Source: an uncultured Flavobacteriaceae bacterium
Lineage (GTDB): Bacteria > Bacteroidota > Bacteroidia > Flavobacteriales > Flavobacteriaceae
Assembly (NCBI GenBank): GCA_913020685.1
Contig: CAJWAY010000053.1
Coordinates: 1-8,142, forward strand
Length of the DNA: 8,142 nucleotides
Direction of reading: 5' to 3'
The notes under the pieces were generated by a model. The model made no database searches. It was given only the letters and a program-made list of their open reading frames with translations, and was not told the origin of the DNA. The position numbers and the translations under genes are program-made. Shown here in pieces: positions 1 to 6,898 of the stretch (position 1 is the first letter of the stretch; each line of letters begins with the position of its first letter).

Positions 1-1131
1 ATGGCCTGGTATGATTATCTCTATACCGGAGACAATCGCTTCATTATAAAATACTATGATGAGTTAAAAATAAAAACATTAATGGACTTGTCCGATGATA
101 CAGGTCTTATCAGCACTTTGACCGGTAAACAAACAGATGCCTTTTTTGAAAAATTACACAAAAATCATTGGGGAAAAAACAACAACCTAAGAGACATTGT
201 CGACTGGCCTCAAGCTCAGCCTCCCGGGGGTTATGAGAACCTTAAGCATTTTACAGGAACAGAAAAAGAACATCCGGGAGAAAACGATGGTTATGTTTAT
301 CAAACCTACAATGCAGTGGTAAATGCCTTGTATTATGGAGCTTTGAAAATAATGGAAAAAATTGCCATTGATCTGGATAACAAGGAGGATCAAAGCTTAT
401 TTCAAACACGCAGTGAAAAAGTCAAAAAAGCATATCTGGAAACCTTTCAGGATAAAAACACTGGTTTGATCAATGATGGGGAAGATACAGACCACAAATC
501 TCAACACGCCAATATGTTTGCGCTGACTTTTGGGCTGATCCCACAAAAGGACATATATAATGTAGTGACTTATGTGGCGCAAAAAAACATGTCCTGTAGT
601 GTCTATGGTTCACAAATTTTACTGGAGGGTCTTTTTGATCACGGCGCTGCGGATCATGCCATAGGCCTGATGGTTGCAAAAACAGATAGAAGCTGGTACA
701 ATATGATCCGATATGGATCAACCATCACCATGGAGGCCTGGGACAAAAGATATAAACCCAATTTGGATTTAAACCATGCTTGGGGTGGAGCCCCTGCCAA
801 CATAATTGTAAGAAAAATGATGGGGGTTGCCCCTTTGACTCCTGGGGCAAAACATATCAAAATTCATCCTAAAATTGGAAAACTTGAATTTGCATCCCTC
901 AAAACTAGTTTTATCACAGGAAAAGTCTCTGTAGAATGCCGACAAGCTGGGAGTGTTTATAAATTAAAAGTCAATTTGCCGGGAGGAGTAAGTGGTGACA
1001 TTTTGATTCCTGCCTTGAAAGGAAATAATAAACTTTTTATTAATGGTATACTTACACAATATAAGCCTGAAAGAGGATATTATCATCTCGAAAGTTTCCG
1101 CTCTGGAAATACACTATTTGAGGTAAAATGA
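1..1131 (+). CDS. Alpha-L-rhamnosidase-type glycoside hydrolase (GH78), C-terminal part, 5' truncated
   Basis: This is the last 376 residues of a larger glycoside hydrolase; the ATG at base 1 is almost certainly an internal Met, since GH78 enzymes usually have 700 or more residues and this piece begins inside the (alpha/alpha)6 catalytic barrel. Family signs are RDIVDWP (about residues 64-70), DGYVYQTYNAVVNALYYGAL (about 96-115), and the block SWYNMIRYGSTITMEAWD leading to LNHAWGGAPANIIVRKMMGV. In GH78 the Glu of the (T)-x-E-x-W-D motif, here E245, is the likely catalytic base; the general acid lies upstream, outside the window. From about residue 275 (GVAPLTPGAKHIKIHP) the sequence becomes the C-terminal beta-sandwich domain found in the family. 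The expected reaction is release of terminal alpha-L-rhamnose from plant or microbial glycans, probably in the periplasm or outside the cell, but the signal peptide cannot be seen. Rhamnose specificity is inferred from family resemblance; a related (alpha/alpha)6 hydrolase cannot be excluded. No clear terminator follows the TGA. Confidence 0.82.
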   Translation: MAWYDYLYTGDNRFIIKYYDELKIKTLMDLSDDTGLISTLTGKQTDAFFEKLHKNHWGKNNNLRDIVDWPQAQPPGGYENLKHFTGTEKEHPGENDGYVYQTYNAVVNALYYGALKIMEKIAIDLDNKEDQSLFQTRSEKVKKAYLETFQDKNTGLINDGEDTDHKSQHANMFALTFGLIPQKDIYNVVTYVAQKNMSCSVYGSQILLEGLFDHGAADHAIGLMVAKTDRSWYNMIRYGSTITMEAWDKRYKPNLDLNHAWGGAPANIIVRKMMGVAPLTPGAKHIKIHPKIGKLEFASLKTSFITGKVSVECRQAGSVYKLKVNLPGGVSGDILIPALKGNNKLFINGILTQYKPERGYYHLESFRSGNTLFEVK

Positions 1132-1239
1132 TTCAAATGTATGTTTTAAGATGTCTATAGTTTGTAAAAACTTTTTAACTTTAAAATTAATCTATTATTA
1201 AAAATTAATTTAGTTTTAAAATGTAAAGTCGAATATATA

Positions 1240-1253
1240 AGTTTTGCAAAACT
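1240..1253. promoter_or_regulatory. 14-bp perfect palindrome in the spacer upstream of the DUF2911 gene
   Basis: AGTTTTGCAAAACT reads the same on both strands over 14 bases with no spacer. It lies 134 bp before the DUF2911 start codon, in a 255-bp non-coding spacer (1132-1386) that otherwise shows only AT-rich sequence and no exact TAnnTTTG promoter element. Its size and uninterrupted symmetry would suit a dimeric DNA-binding protein, but that is inference; no regulator is encoded in the window. Confidence 0.3.
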
Positions 1254-1386
1254 CGATCTTCTACAGTTTAACTAGTGCTAAAAAAAGGGTAGAAATTTAA
1301 AATTTGCGAATCTATTCCATCACTTAATGAAATGAATTTACACACTTGTCATTACTAAAATATTTTAATACCAAAAAATTAAAAAA

Positions 1387-1917
1387 ATGAAAAATCTATT
1401 CTTTATCATTCTACTTATCTGTGCAACTCTTACCCAAGCTCAAAACTTTAAAGGTTTGGACAAAAGTCCTATGGATCGAGCATTTTATCCTCCCTCAAAT
1501 CGAGACACAGATAAGGCTATTGTAATAACCTACAGTCGTCCTCAATTGAGAGGAAGAAATCTAGAAGATGTGGTTCCTTCCTATAAAATATGGAGAACGG
1601 GAGCCAATGAAGCGACAGAGATAAGACTCAATAAACCAATCAAATTGGGCGATAAAATTATCAAAGCCGGAACATACACAATGTACTCATATCCAAAAGA
1701 CAACTCCTCTGAGATAATTATCAATTCTGCAAAATACGTTTGGGGAGCATACGGATACGACCAATCTAAAGACGTTGCTAGACTTGAAGTGCCAGTTCTG
1801 GAATCAACTGAGTACTTAGAAGCTTTTTCTCTTGCTTTTAGTGGTAACGGAGACAAAGCAGTTCTTCATGGCGGCTGGGGGAATGTCAGAGTGGAAATTC
1901 CGATTACCATTCTATAA
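1387..1917 (+). CDS. Secreted DUF2911 domain protein
   Basis: This is a complete 176-residue protein with a classical signal peptide (Lys2-Lys/Asn start, hydrophobic FFIILLICATL, probable cleavage after TQA at about residue 18, mature end QNFKGLD). No lipobox Cys is placed correctly for a lipoprotein. The rest matches the DUF2911 family, common in Bacteroidota: YSRPQLRGR at 49-57, WRTGANEAT at 69-77, the AGTYTMYSYP strand at about 94-103, WGAYGYD near 119 and a final beta-rich segment. It is therefore exported, probably soluble in the periplasm or outside the cell. The family has no established biochemical role, so none is assigned. The ATG is preceded by the A-rich stretch typical of Bacteroidota starts rather than a Shine-Dalgarno sequence. 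It is followed 20 bp after its stop by a strong terminator, and has a long spacer in front, so it is probably a single-gene transcript, although readthrough from the rhamnosidase gene is possible. Confidence 0.9.
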   Translation: MKNLFFIILLICATLTQAQNFKGLDKSPMDRAFYPPSNRDTDKAIVITYSRPQLRGRNLEDVVPSYKIWRTGANEATEIRLNKPIKLGDKIIKAGTYTMYSYPKDNSSEIIINSAKYVWGAYGYDQSKDVARLEVPVLESTEYLEAFSLAFSGNGDKAVLHGGWGNVRVEIPITIL

Positions 1918-1936
1918 GTCTAATCAAACTAATTTT

Positions 1937-1962
1937 AAACCCCTCTTGTAGGGGTTTTTTTT
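1937..1962 (+). terminator. Rho-independent terminator after the DUF2911 gene
   Basis: An 8-bp perfect stem (AAACCCCT-type arm at 1937-1944 pairing with 1950-1957) with a 5-base loop (CTTGT) runs directly into a T tract covering 1955-1962. It starts 20 bp after the DUF2911 stop codon and ends about 70 bp before the channel gene, so it separates the two transcription units. The arm is GC-rich against a very AT-rich background, which makes a chance match unlikely. Confidence 0.9.
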
Positions 1963-2031
1963 ATTCTTGCATACTCAATGAGGTTCAAAAGTATATTTTA
2001 AATTACTTTAGTAATTTATTATTCAAATCTT

Positions 2032-3267
2032 ATGCGTAAACTACTGCAGGAATTATTCAATCGCTTAGGAATTAACTCCACCATCACAGATTATTTGGAG
2101 GCTATCACATATGTATTGATAATCGTGTTGATAGCTTTAATTTTTTGGATGATTGTGAAGCGACTCTTCAGATTAATTTTTTCAAATATTTCAAAAAGGA
2201 CAAAATCTAAGTTTGATGATTTCTTAATTAAAAATAAAATTCCAGAGACTCTATCCTTGTTTCCTCCACTTTTACTTTTGATGGGTTTACTACCCCAGTT
2301 TTTGAAATCCTTTCCTCTTATCGAAAAACCAGTAATATCTCTTTTAGAGGTTTTCAGTACAATTGTCTCAATAATCTTAGTTAGGAGATTATTAAACTCT
2401 TTCAAAGACTTTTTCAAAACACTTGAAAATTTTAAAAATAAACCGATTGATAGCTACATCCAAGTCGTGATGATTTTTGTTTGGTTTATTGGGATCATGT
2501 TTATTTTCTCGATTTTGTCGGGAAAAGACATTGGTACTTTTTTAGCCACTTTGGGAGCACTATCGGCTGTTATAATTTTAATTTTTAAAGACTCTATTCT
2601 CGGTTTTGTTGCCAGTATTCAGGTCACCATAAACGATACTGTTAGAATTGGTGATTGGATTACTATGAAGAGTTACAATGCAGATGGAGATGTGATTGAG
2701 ATCAATCTATCAACTGTCAAAGTTCAAAACTTTGACAATACCATTACATCTATTCCTACTTATAAATTGGTTTCAGATTCCTTTGTCAACTGGAGAGGCA
2801 TGAGCGAATCAGGTGGAAGAAGAATTAAACGCGCGCTGCTGATCCGAGTGTCAAGCATTCATTTTGTAGACGAACAGGATCTAAATAAGTTTTCAAAGAT
2901 AGAACGAATTTCCCCCTACATTTCTAAAAGAAAAAAAGAAATTGAAGAAGAAAACAAATCCATCAAAGCTGATAAATCCCTTCTACTTAACGGTAGGAAT
3001 ATGACCAATATTGGACTATTCCGAAGGTATGCTTTAGCTTACCTCCAAAATCATCCTGAGATTAACGATGAGTTAACGGTTATGGTCAGACAATTGGCTC
3101 CAACTCCCCATGGGGTTCCAATGGAGATATATGTATTTGTCAAAGATAAAGTTTGGGTGAATTATGAACGCATCATGTCTGACATATTCGATCATCTATT
3201 GGCAGCAATACCCTTTTTCGACCTGGAATGTTTTGAATACATATCAAGTCCAAATTATGCTTCTTAA
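2032..3267 (+). CDS. MscS-family mechanosensitive channel, YbdG (MscM) type
   Basis: The 411-residue product is close in length to Escherichia coli YbdG (about 415). It has five likely membrane segments: about 21-44, 75-93, 100-118, 143-163 and the pore-lining segment at about 167-198. The last contains the small-residue run GTFLATLGALSAV and then FKDSILGFVASIQVTINDTV, which leads into the beta domain (RIGDWI at 205-210). The stretch FVNWRGMSESGGRRIKR (251-267), SSIHFVDE, RNMTNIGLFRRY, MVRQLAPTPHGVPMEIYVF (351-369) and IFDHLLA is the signature of the YbdG branch, which carries an extended cytoplasmic C-terminal domain compared with short MscS. Such channels sit in the inner membrane and open under membrane tension during hypo-osmotic shock; YbdG has a small conductance in E. 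coli. The start is an ATG with no Shine-Dalgarno match upstream. It is transcribed alone: a terminator lies before it and an oppositely oriented gene follows. Confidence 0.93.
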   Translation: MRKLLQELFNRLGINSTITDYLEAITYVLIIVLIALIFWMIVKRLFRLIFSNISKRTKSKFDDFLIKNKIPETLSLFPPLLLLMGLLPQFLKSFPLIEKPVISLLEVFSTIVSIILVRRLLNSFKDFFKTLENFKNKPIDSYIQVVMIFVWFIGIMFIFSILSGKDIGTFLATLGALSAVIILIFKDSILGFVASIQVTINDTVRIGDWITMKSYNADGDVIEINLSTVKVQNFDNTITSIPTYKLVSDSFVNWRGMSESGGRRIKRALLIRVSSIHFVDEQDLNKFSKIERISPYISKRKKEIEEENKSIKADKSLLLNGRNMTNIGLFRRYALAYLQNHPEINDELTVMVRQLAPTPHGVPMEIYVFVKDKVWVNYERIMSDIFDHLLAAIPFFDLECFEYISSPNYAS

Positions 3268-3273
3268 TAAAAT

Positions 3274-3292
3274 GATTTGTGTGAATCAAATC
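3274..3292. repeat. Short inverted repeat between convergent genes
   Basis: GATTTG and CAAATC form a perfect 6-bp inverted repeat with a 7-base loop, starting 7 bp after the channel stop codon. There is no T tract on the plus strand. Read on the minus strand it is followed by ATTTTATT, so it could act as a weak terminator for ccsBA transcripts running through the spacer, although it lies nearly 200 bp beyond the ccsBA stop. The stem is AT-rich and the call is weak. Confidence 0.25.
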
Positions 3293-3348
3293 GCTACTGA
3301 CAATTATAATAAGTAATTAAATTAATTAGTTATAGTTAAAGGATTTGA

Positions 3349-3456
3349 CATGTAAGTTCTCATGATGATGAAGAAAATGCCCTTGAAAGCATTAATAACG
3401 GATTGGTCAATATCTATTTGTCGAAACATTCAAGGTTTGATAATTTAGATTTTTAA
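3349..3456 (+). pseudogene. Possible remnant of a response-regulator receiver domain
   Basis: An open stretch of 35 codons without a start codon, bounded by TGA at 3346 and TAA at 3454. It contains SSHDDEENALESINNGLVN followed by IYLSKHSRFDNLDF. The pattern D-x-E-x-A-(8)-G-(6)-K resembles the alpha4-beta5 end of CheY-like receivers, in which a helix ends in a small G/N-G turn and the beta5 strand ends in the conserved Lys. The phosphoacceptor Asp and all of the N-terminal half are absent, and the sequence upstream is AT-rich and non-coding. If real it is a decayed or truncated gene rather than a functional protein. The stretch is short and the family match is from memory of motifs only, so chance or a tiny unrelated peptide remains possible. 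Confidence 0.3.
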
Positions 3457-3488
3457 TTGTAAACAAAAGCACTTAATCAGCTGTAATT

Positions 3489-6400
3489 TCAATGTTTAAA
3501 AATTTTTTTGTACCTCCAATAAGAAAGTGCGCCCAATAGTGCAACAATTAGGATGGAATAGTAAACAAAATTTGGTGTTATGATTTTATCACCACTTGCA
3601 TAGGAATGCAAGCCGACCAAATAAAAATTTACTCCAAAGTAAGTCATTAATATGCTTGCAAAGGCTACTATACTCATAAAGTTAAAAGTCCAGTTTCCCC
3701 TTAAACCAGGAACAAACCGCATATGAATTACAAAAGCATAAATTAAAATACTAATCAAGGCCCATGTCTCTTTTGGATCCCAACCCCAATAACGACCCCA
3801 ACTTTCATTGGCCCACATACCACCCAGAAAATTTCCTATGGTAAGCATGATCAGGCCAACGGTTAAAGAAAGTTCATTTATAATAGTTAGTTCTTTTATG
3901 TTTAAATCTATTTTTTCTTTATTTTTTTTCCCTGCGATGGAAATTAAAAAAAGTACCACAGAACCAAGAATCATACTTAGAGCAAAAGGTCCATAACTTC
4001 CAACGATTACAGCTACATGAATCATCAACCAGTAACTATCTAAAACAGGCTGTAAATTAGCAATAGAAGGATCCATCCAGTTCCAATGGGCTATCATCAA
4101 CACCATAGAGGAAACAAAAGCGGTGGCAGCAATAGTTAAATCGGACTTTCTTCCAAAAATCAATCCAAAAAACATGGTGGCCCAAGCCACATATATCATA
4201 GATTCGTATGCGTCACTCCATGGCGCGTGACCTGATATAAACCATCGAAAAACAAGACCTACGGTATGCAACAGGAAAAGGAGCAGGACACTGACCTTAA
4301 AAAAATTGATGCTAAATTTCAAAATTCTACTATCCCTGAAAATTTTAACAATCAATAAGATAAAAAGTAACAGTCCAGCATAAAGGTACCAGCTAAAGAG
4401 TTTTTTAAAAATATCGTATTGATTATAAAGGATTTCAGCTTCAATTTTGTCTTGCGAGGGTATAACAGCACCTCCAAATTTCTTCTGAAACCCCTCAAGG
4501 CTTTCAAGAAGGTTATTGGCCTGGGTGTAGTCCCCATCTTTTCTAGCCAGCCTAAGGGCATTAAAATAAAGGGGTAAAATGTTTTGTACATATAAAGAAT
4601 CCTTTCCTCTAAAAGAGACTTCATTCAACTCGGGGTAAGACACCCACTTGTTAGAAGGATCACCGGGAATTGGAAAAACCCTTAAAATTTTACCCTCAAG
4701 TGCGGAATATAATAGGTTTACTCTCTTATCAACCTCAATAAAATCCTTTTGGAATTGATTGGGAATAGCAGCCCTGTAGGCACCCTCCAGTTGAGAAGAA
4801 ATTTTATAATTACCTTGATTGTCAAAAAAAGAAACCAATGAGGTATATTTTTGTTTAGAATCTACTCCAACAATTTTTCGAAGACTATCGTTACCTCTCT
4901 TAAGATAGATTATAGGAACATTGTACCATAAGGCGGGACTTTCGACAATCGACATCATAACCTGATCGGCATTTAGCTCTCCGTAATGGTCTTTTTTACT
5001 AACCTTTCTAAGCAATTCAGAGGAAAAAGTGTTAGCTGGTTTCATTCTTCCTCCCAAATCTTGTATGACCAAGCTTCCAAACTTGTGCGCATGTTCTTTG
5101 GGAGTAATATTTGCCCTAACAACGGAGTCAAAGTCAAAATTATTCAATGGTACATGATTGTGTTGTTGAGCATTTATACTCAAAAACCCCATTAAAAATA
5201 AAATTGAAGCAAGAGTTTTCTTTTTCTGTTTGATTTTTTCCAAAGCATTTGACAAATCCTTAAATCTAGTTTTTCCAAGAAAGAAAATAGCCATCATGCT
5301 CAGATAGAGAAGTATATAACCTATATAAGTAACCCAAGTCCCCCAAAAATCATGGTTCACTGATAGAACTGTACCTTTTTCATCAGGGTCAAATGATGCT
5401 TGAAAAAAACGATACCCTTTATGATCTAATACATGATTCATATAGATATCATAATCGAAAGCATTCTGCTCCTCTACAGTTATTTTACTCATAAAGGAGG
5501 AATAACTTTTTTCTGTACCTGGATATTTTTCCGCAATAAAATCGTTAAGTCGAATAGCAAAAGGTAATTCCAATCTTTTGGATCCATATTTGAAATAAAA
5601 ATCGAGTCCACCCAGTTTAATTTTTTTCATATTGTTAACGATTCCCTTTCCCCCTAAAACAGTAATAGATTCTGTTTTTCCTTTGGTGGTAGCAGATAGT
5701 CGTAATGCGTCTTGAACACCTGGGGCACCCTCTTCAGACTTTACCCAATCAAATTTTCCTCTCAATGGTGGCTCAGGAATTACGAACTGAAACCCCCTAA
5801 TATTGTATAATGAGCGTAATTGTAGTTCCTGCTCAACCCCCTTTTGAAATTCTCCGGTCTGTTGATCGGCCATCCTAAGATAAGTACCATCAAAGGGAGT
5901 TGTGATGAAATGCAAGCCTGAATCAGAACGAATATTTACAGCACCCTCAATGGGGTTATTAAGTGTAAAAAGTATGTTATGAATATTGGCAACCTCACCC
6001 TCTTTCAGAGAATGATCGTGACGGCTTCCGTCTGAAGATTCGACAATTTTTATGTAACGATCACCGGAATCGTCCAATACTAGTTGTTCACTAACATCCT
6101 CTAAATAATTTTCAAATCTAATGGAAAAAGGCTGACCATTAAATTCTTTTTCCCATTCAAAAAAATTGTTAACATACTCTGAAAAAATAAAATCCTTTTC
6201 TAAAGTTTTACGCTGCGGGACTCCATTGATCTCACCCTCAACAAAAACCGTTAAATAAGTTTTATCTGACAAAAAGGTGTTTTCAATCGAACCCTCTCGT
6301 ATGGGCATAACCCCTTCATATCCAAAATATCGAGTAATAAAAGCACCAAAAATTATCATAATAAAGGACAAATGTATCATCAGAATAGCCCATTTCTCCT

Positions 6401-6620
6401 TTCTTAAGAGTCTATATTTGAAAATGTTTCCAAAAAAATTAAGCATAAAAAGGGTTAAAATCAATTCAAACCACCACGCATTATAAACCCATATTTTAGC
6501 AGTATCAGTACTATACCAGCTTTCTATAAAAGTTCCAAATGCCATTGCTGTTGAAAAAGCAATAAACAGCATAGCCATCAACTGATTCGAAAATAAATAT
6601 TTTAGGATTTTTTCTTTCAT
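3489..6620 (-). CDS. ccsBA: Fused System II cytochrome c synthase CcsBA (ResB-CcsA)
   Basis: This protein of about 1043 residues joins the two halves of the System II haem exporter/ligase that attaches haem to CxxCH apocytochromes on the periplasmic side. The N-terminal ResB/CcsB part has membrane segments at about 13-31, 44-67 and 77-96, a large periplasmic domain with YEGVMPIREGSIENTFLSDK, and a segment at about 429-448. A Lys-rich cytoplasmic loop (450-468) and a signal-like segment (469-484) lead to a second periplasmic region (about 485-740). The CcsA part (742-1043) is polytopic and holds the WWD haem-handling domain WANESWGRYWGWDPKETW at 936-953. Candidate haem-ligand histidines are H83 in ResB, H868 in SYWLMIHV, H966 in VIHMR and H1005 in GLHSY; their spacing in CcsA fits the family. 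I chose the ATG at 6620; an in-frame GTG at 6632 would add four residues. It is transcribed alone, convergent with the channel gene and divergent from the DUF2520 gene. No break or frameshift is seen. Confidence 0.95.
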   Translation of the reverse strand: MKEKILKYLFSNQLMAMLFIAFSTAMAFGTFIESWYSTDTAKIWVYNAWWFELILTLFMLNFFGNIFKYRLLRKEKWAILMIHLSFIMIIFGAFITRYFGYEGVMPIREGSIENTFLSDKTYLTVFVEGEINGVPQRKTLEKDFIFSEYVNNFFEWEKEFNGQPFSIRFENYLEDVSEQLVLDDSGDRYIKIVESSDGSRHDHSLKEGEVANIHNILFTLNNPIEGAVNIRSDSGLHFITTPFDGTYLRMADQQTGEFQKGVEQELQLRSLYNIRGFQFVIPEPPLRGKFDWVKSEEGAPGVQDALRLSATTKGKTESITVLGGKGIVNNMKKIKLGGLDFYFKYGSKRLELPFAIRLNDFIAEKYPGTEKSYSSFMSKITVEEQNAFDYDIYMNHVLDHKGYRFFQASFDPDEKGTVLSVNHDFWGTWVTYIGYILLYLSMMAIFFLGKTRFKDLSNALEKIKQKKKTLASILFLMGFLSINAQQHNHVPLNNFDFDSVVRANITPKEHAHKFGSLVIQDLGGRMKPANTFSSELLRKVSKKDHYGELNADQVMMSIVESPALWYNVPIIYLKRGNDSLRKIVGVDSKQKYTSLVSFFDNQGNYKISSQLEGAYRAAIPNQFQKDFIEVDKRVNLLYSALEGKILRVFPIPGDPSNKWVSYPELNEVSFRGKDSLYVQNILPLYFNALRLARKDGDYTQANNLLESLEGFQKKFGGAVIPSQDKIEAEILYNQYDIFKKLFSWYLYAGLLLFILLIVKIFRDSRILKFSINFFKVSVLLLFLLHTVGLVFRWFISGHAPWSDAYESMIYVAWATMFFGLIFGRKSDLTIAATAFVSSMVLMIAHWNWMDPSIANLQPVLDSYWLMIHVAVIVGSYGPFALSMILGSVVLFLISIAGKKNKEKIDLNIKELTIINELSLTVGLIMLTIGNFLGGMWANESWGRYWGWDPKETWALISILIYAFVIHMRFVPGLRGNWTFNFMSIVAFASILMTYFGVNFYLVGLHSYASGDKIITPNFVYYSILIVALLGALSYWRYKKIFKH

Positions 6621-6648
6621 CTCAATCTTCACATCGTCATATTCAGTG

Positions 6649-6656
6649 CAAAGATA
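6649..6656 (-). promoter_or_regulatory. Bacteroidota -7 promoter element for ccsBA
   Basis: On the minus strand TATCTTTG matches the Bacteroidota -7 consensus TAnnTTTG exactly. It would start transcription about 5 bases downstream, near 6643-6645, giving a leader of about 11 bases to the GTG or about 24 to the ATG. I see no good TTG at the expected -33 distance, so the call rests on the -7 match and its position. Confidence 0.5.
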
Positions 6657-6704
6657 CCTGTTGGGATTGAATTATAATAACTTGAAAAGACCAAATTAAA
6701 AATC

Positions 6705-6730
6705 AAACAGATGATTTATATGATCTGTTT
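6705..6730. promoter_or_regulatory. 8-bp perfect inverted repeat, candidate operator in the divergent spacer
   Basis: AAACAGAT (6705-6712) and ATCTGTTT (6723-6730) are perfect inverted copies separated by 10 bases, with a centre-to-centre distance near two helical turns. The site lies about 50 bp upstream of the ccsBA -7 element and about 155 bp upstream of the DUF2520 -7 element, a position that would suit an activator of ccsBA. No T tract follows either arm as in a strong terminator. Binding by a regulator is inference from symmetry and location. Confidence 0.4.
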
Positions 6731-6758
6731 ATGTTTCCGCACAAAGAGTATGTTTCCC

Positions 6759-6843
6759 TTAAGTTGTCTAATAATTAAGTATATTTTATCAAGAATGTCA
6801 TAGCAAAGAATTGATTGTTAAGTGAAAATAGCAACTATTAAGT
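6759..6843 (+). repeat. Four direct copies of TTAAGT in the DUF2520 upstream region
   Basis: TTAAGT occurs on the plus strand at 6759-6764, 6775-6780, 6818-6823 and 6838-6843, with start-to-start spacings of 16, 43 and 20 bases. All lie upstream of the predicted promoter of the DUF2520-kdsC unit. In AT-rich DNA a hexamer of this composition can recur by chance, and the flanking bases are not conserved, so this is only a candidate regulator-binding cluster. Confidence 0.25.
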
Positions 6844-6865
6844 AGAGGATTTGGTTTTTTTAAAC

Positions 6866-6894
6866 TTGGGAAAAAATTTCTTTGTGTATTTTTG
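6866..6894 (+). promoter_or_regulatory. Bacteroidota-type promoter of the DUF2520-kdsC unit
   Basis: TTG at 6866-6868 and TATTTTTG at 6887-6894 match the -33 (TTG) and -7 (TAnnTTTG) elements of Bacteroidota housekeeping promoters, separated by 18 bases, within the usual range. The predicted transcription start falls at about 6898-6900, on or next to the ATG at 6899, so the message may be leaderless or nearly so. No Shine-Dalgarno sequence is present, which is consistent. Confidence 0.55.
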
Positions 6895-6898
6895 ATCA

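Noticed and set aside
1..3. ATG at the first base as a true start of the rhamnosidase gene
   Set aside because: The protein begins in the middle of the (alpha/alpha)6 catalytic domain and is far shorter than GH78 enzymes, so this is an internal Met.
187..860. Several open frames of 60-85 codons antisense to the rhamnosidase gene
   Set aside because: They overlap a well-supported gene, have no recognisable domains and overlap one another in different frames.
1184..1211. Inverted repeat AAATTAAT / ATTAATTT after the rhamnosidase gene as a terminator
   Set aside because: The stem is made only of A and T and lacks a following T tract, so it would be too weak and is expected by chance here.
1361..1368. 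TATTTTAA as a -7 element for the DUF2911 gene
   Set aside because: It lacks the TTTG end of the consensus and the nearest TTG is only 12 bases upstream, too close for a -33 element.
2004..2011. TACTTTAG as the -7 element of the channel gene
   Set aside because: One key base differs from TAnnTTTG and no TTG lies at the -33 distance, so the promoter could not be placed with confidence.
2091..2417. 108-codon antisense open frame within the channel gene
   Set aside because: It lies fully inside the YbdG-type channel gene, is Lys/Ile/Ser-rich without a domain pattern and starts without a promoter; it is a shadow of the AT-rich coding strand.
4203..4232. H798 in SGHAPWSDAYES of CcsBA as the first periplasmic haem-ligand His
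   Set aside because: The spacing to the other CcsA histidines is too long; H868 in SYWLMIHV lies 98 residues before H966 and fits the family pattern better.
4352..4624. 90-codon minus-strand frame inside ccsBA and plus-strand frames at 3808, 4986 and 6277
   Set aside because: All sit within the intact ccsBA gene and show no protein family features.
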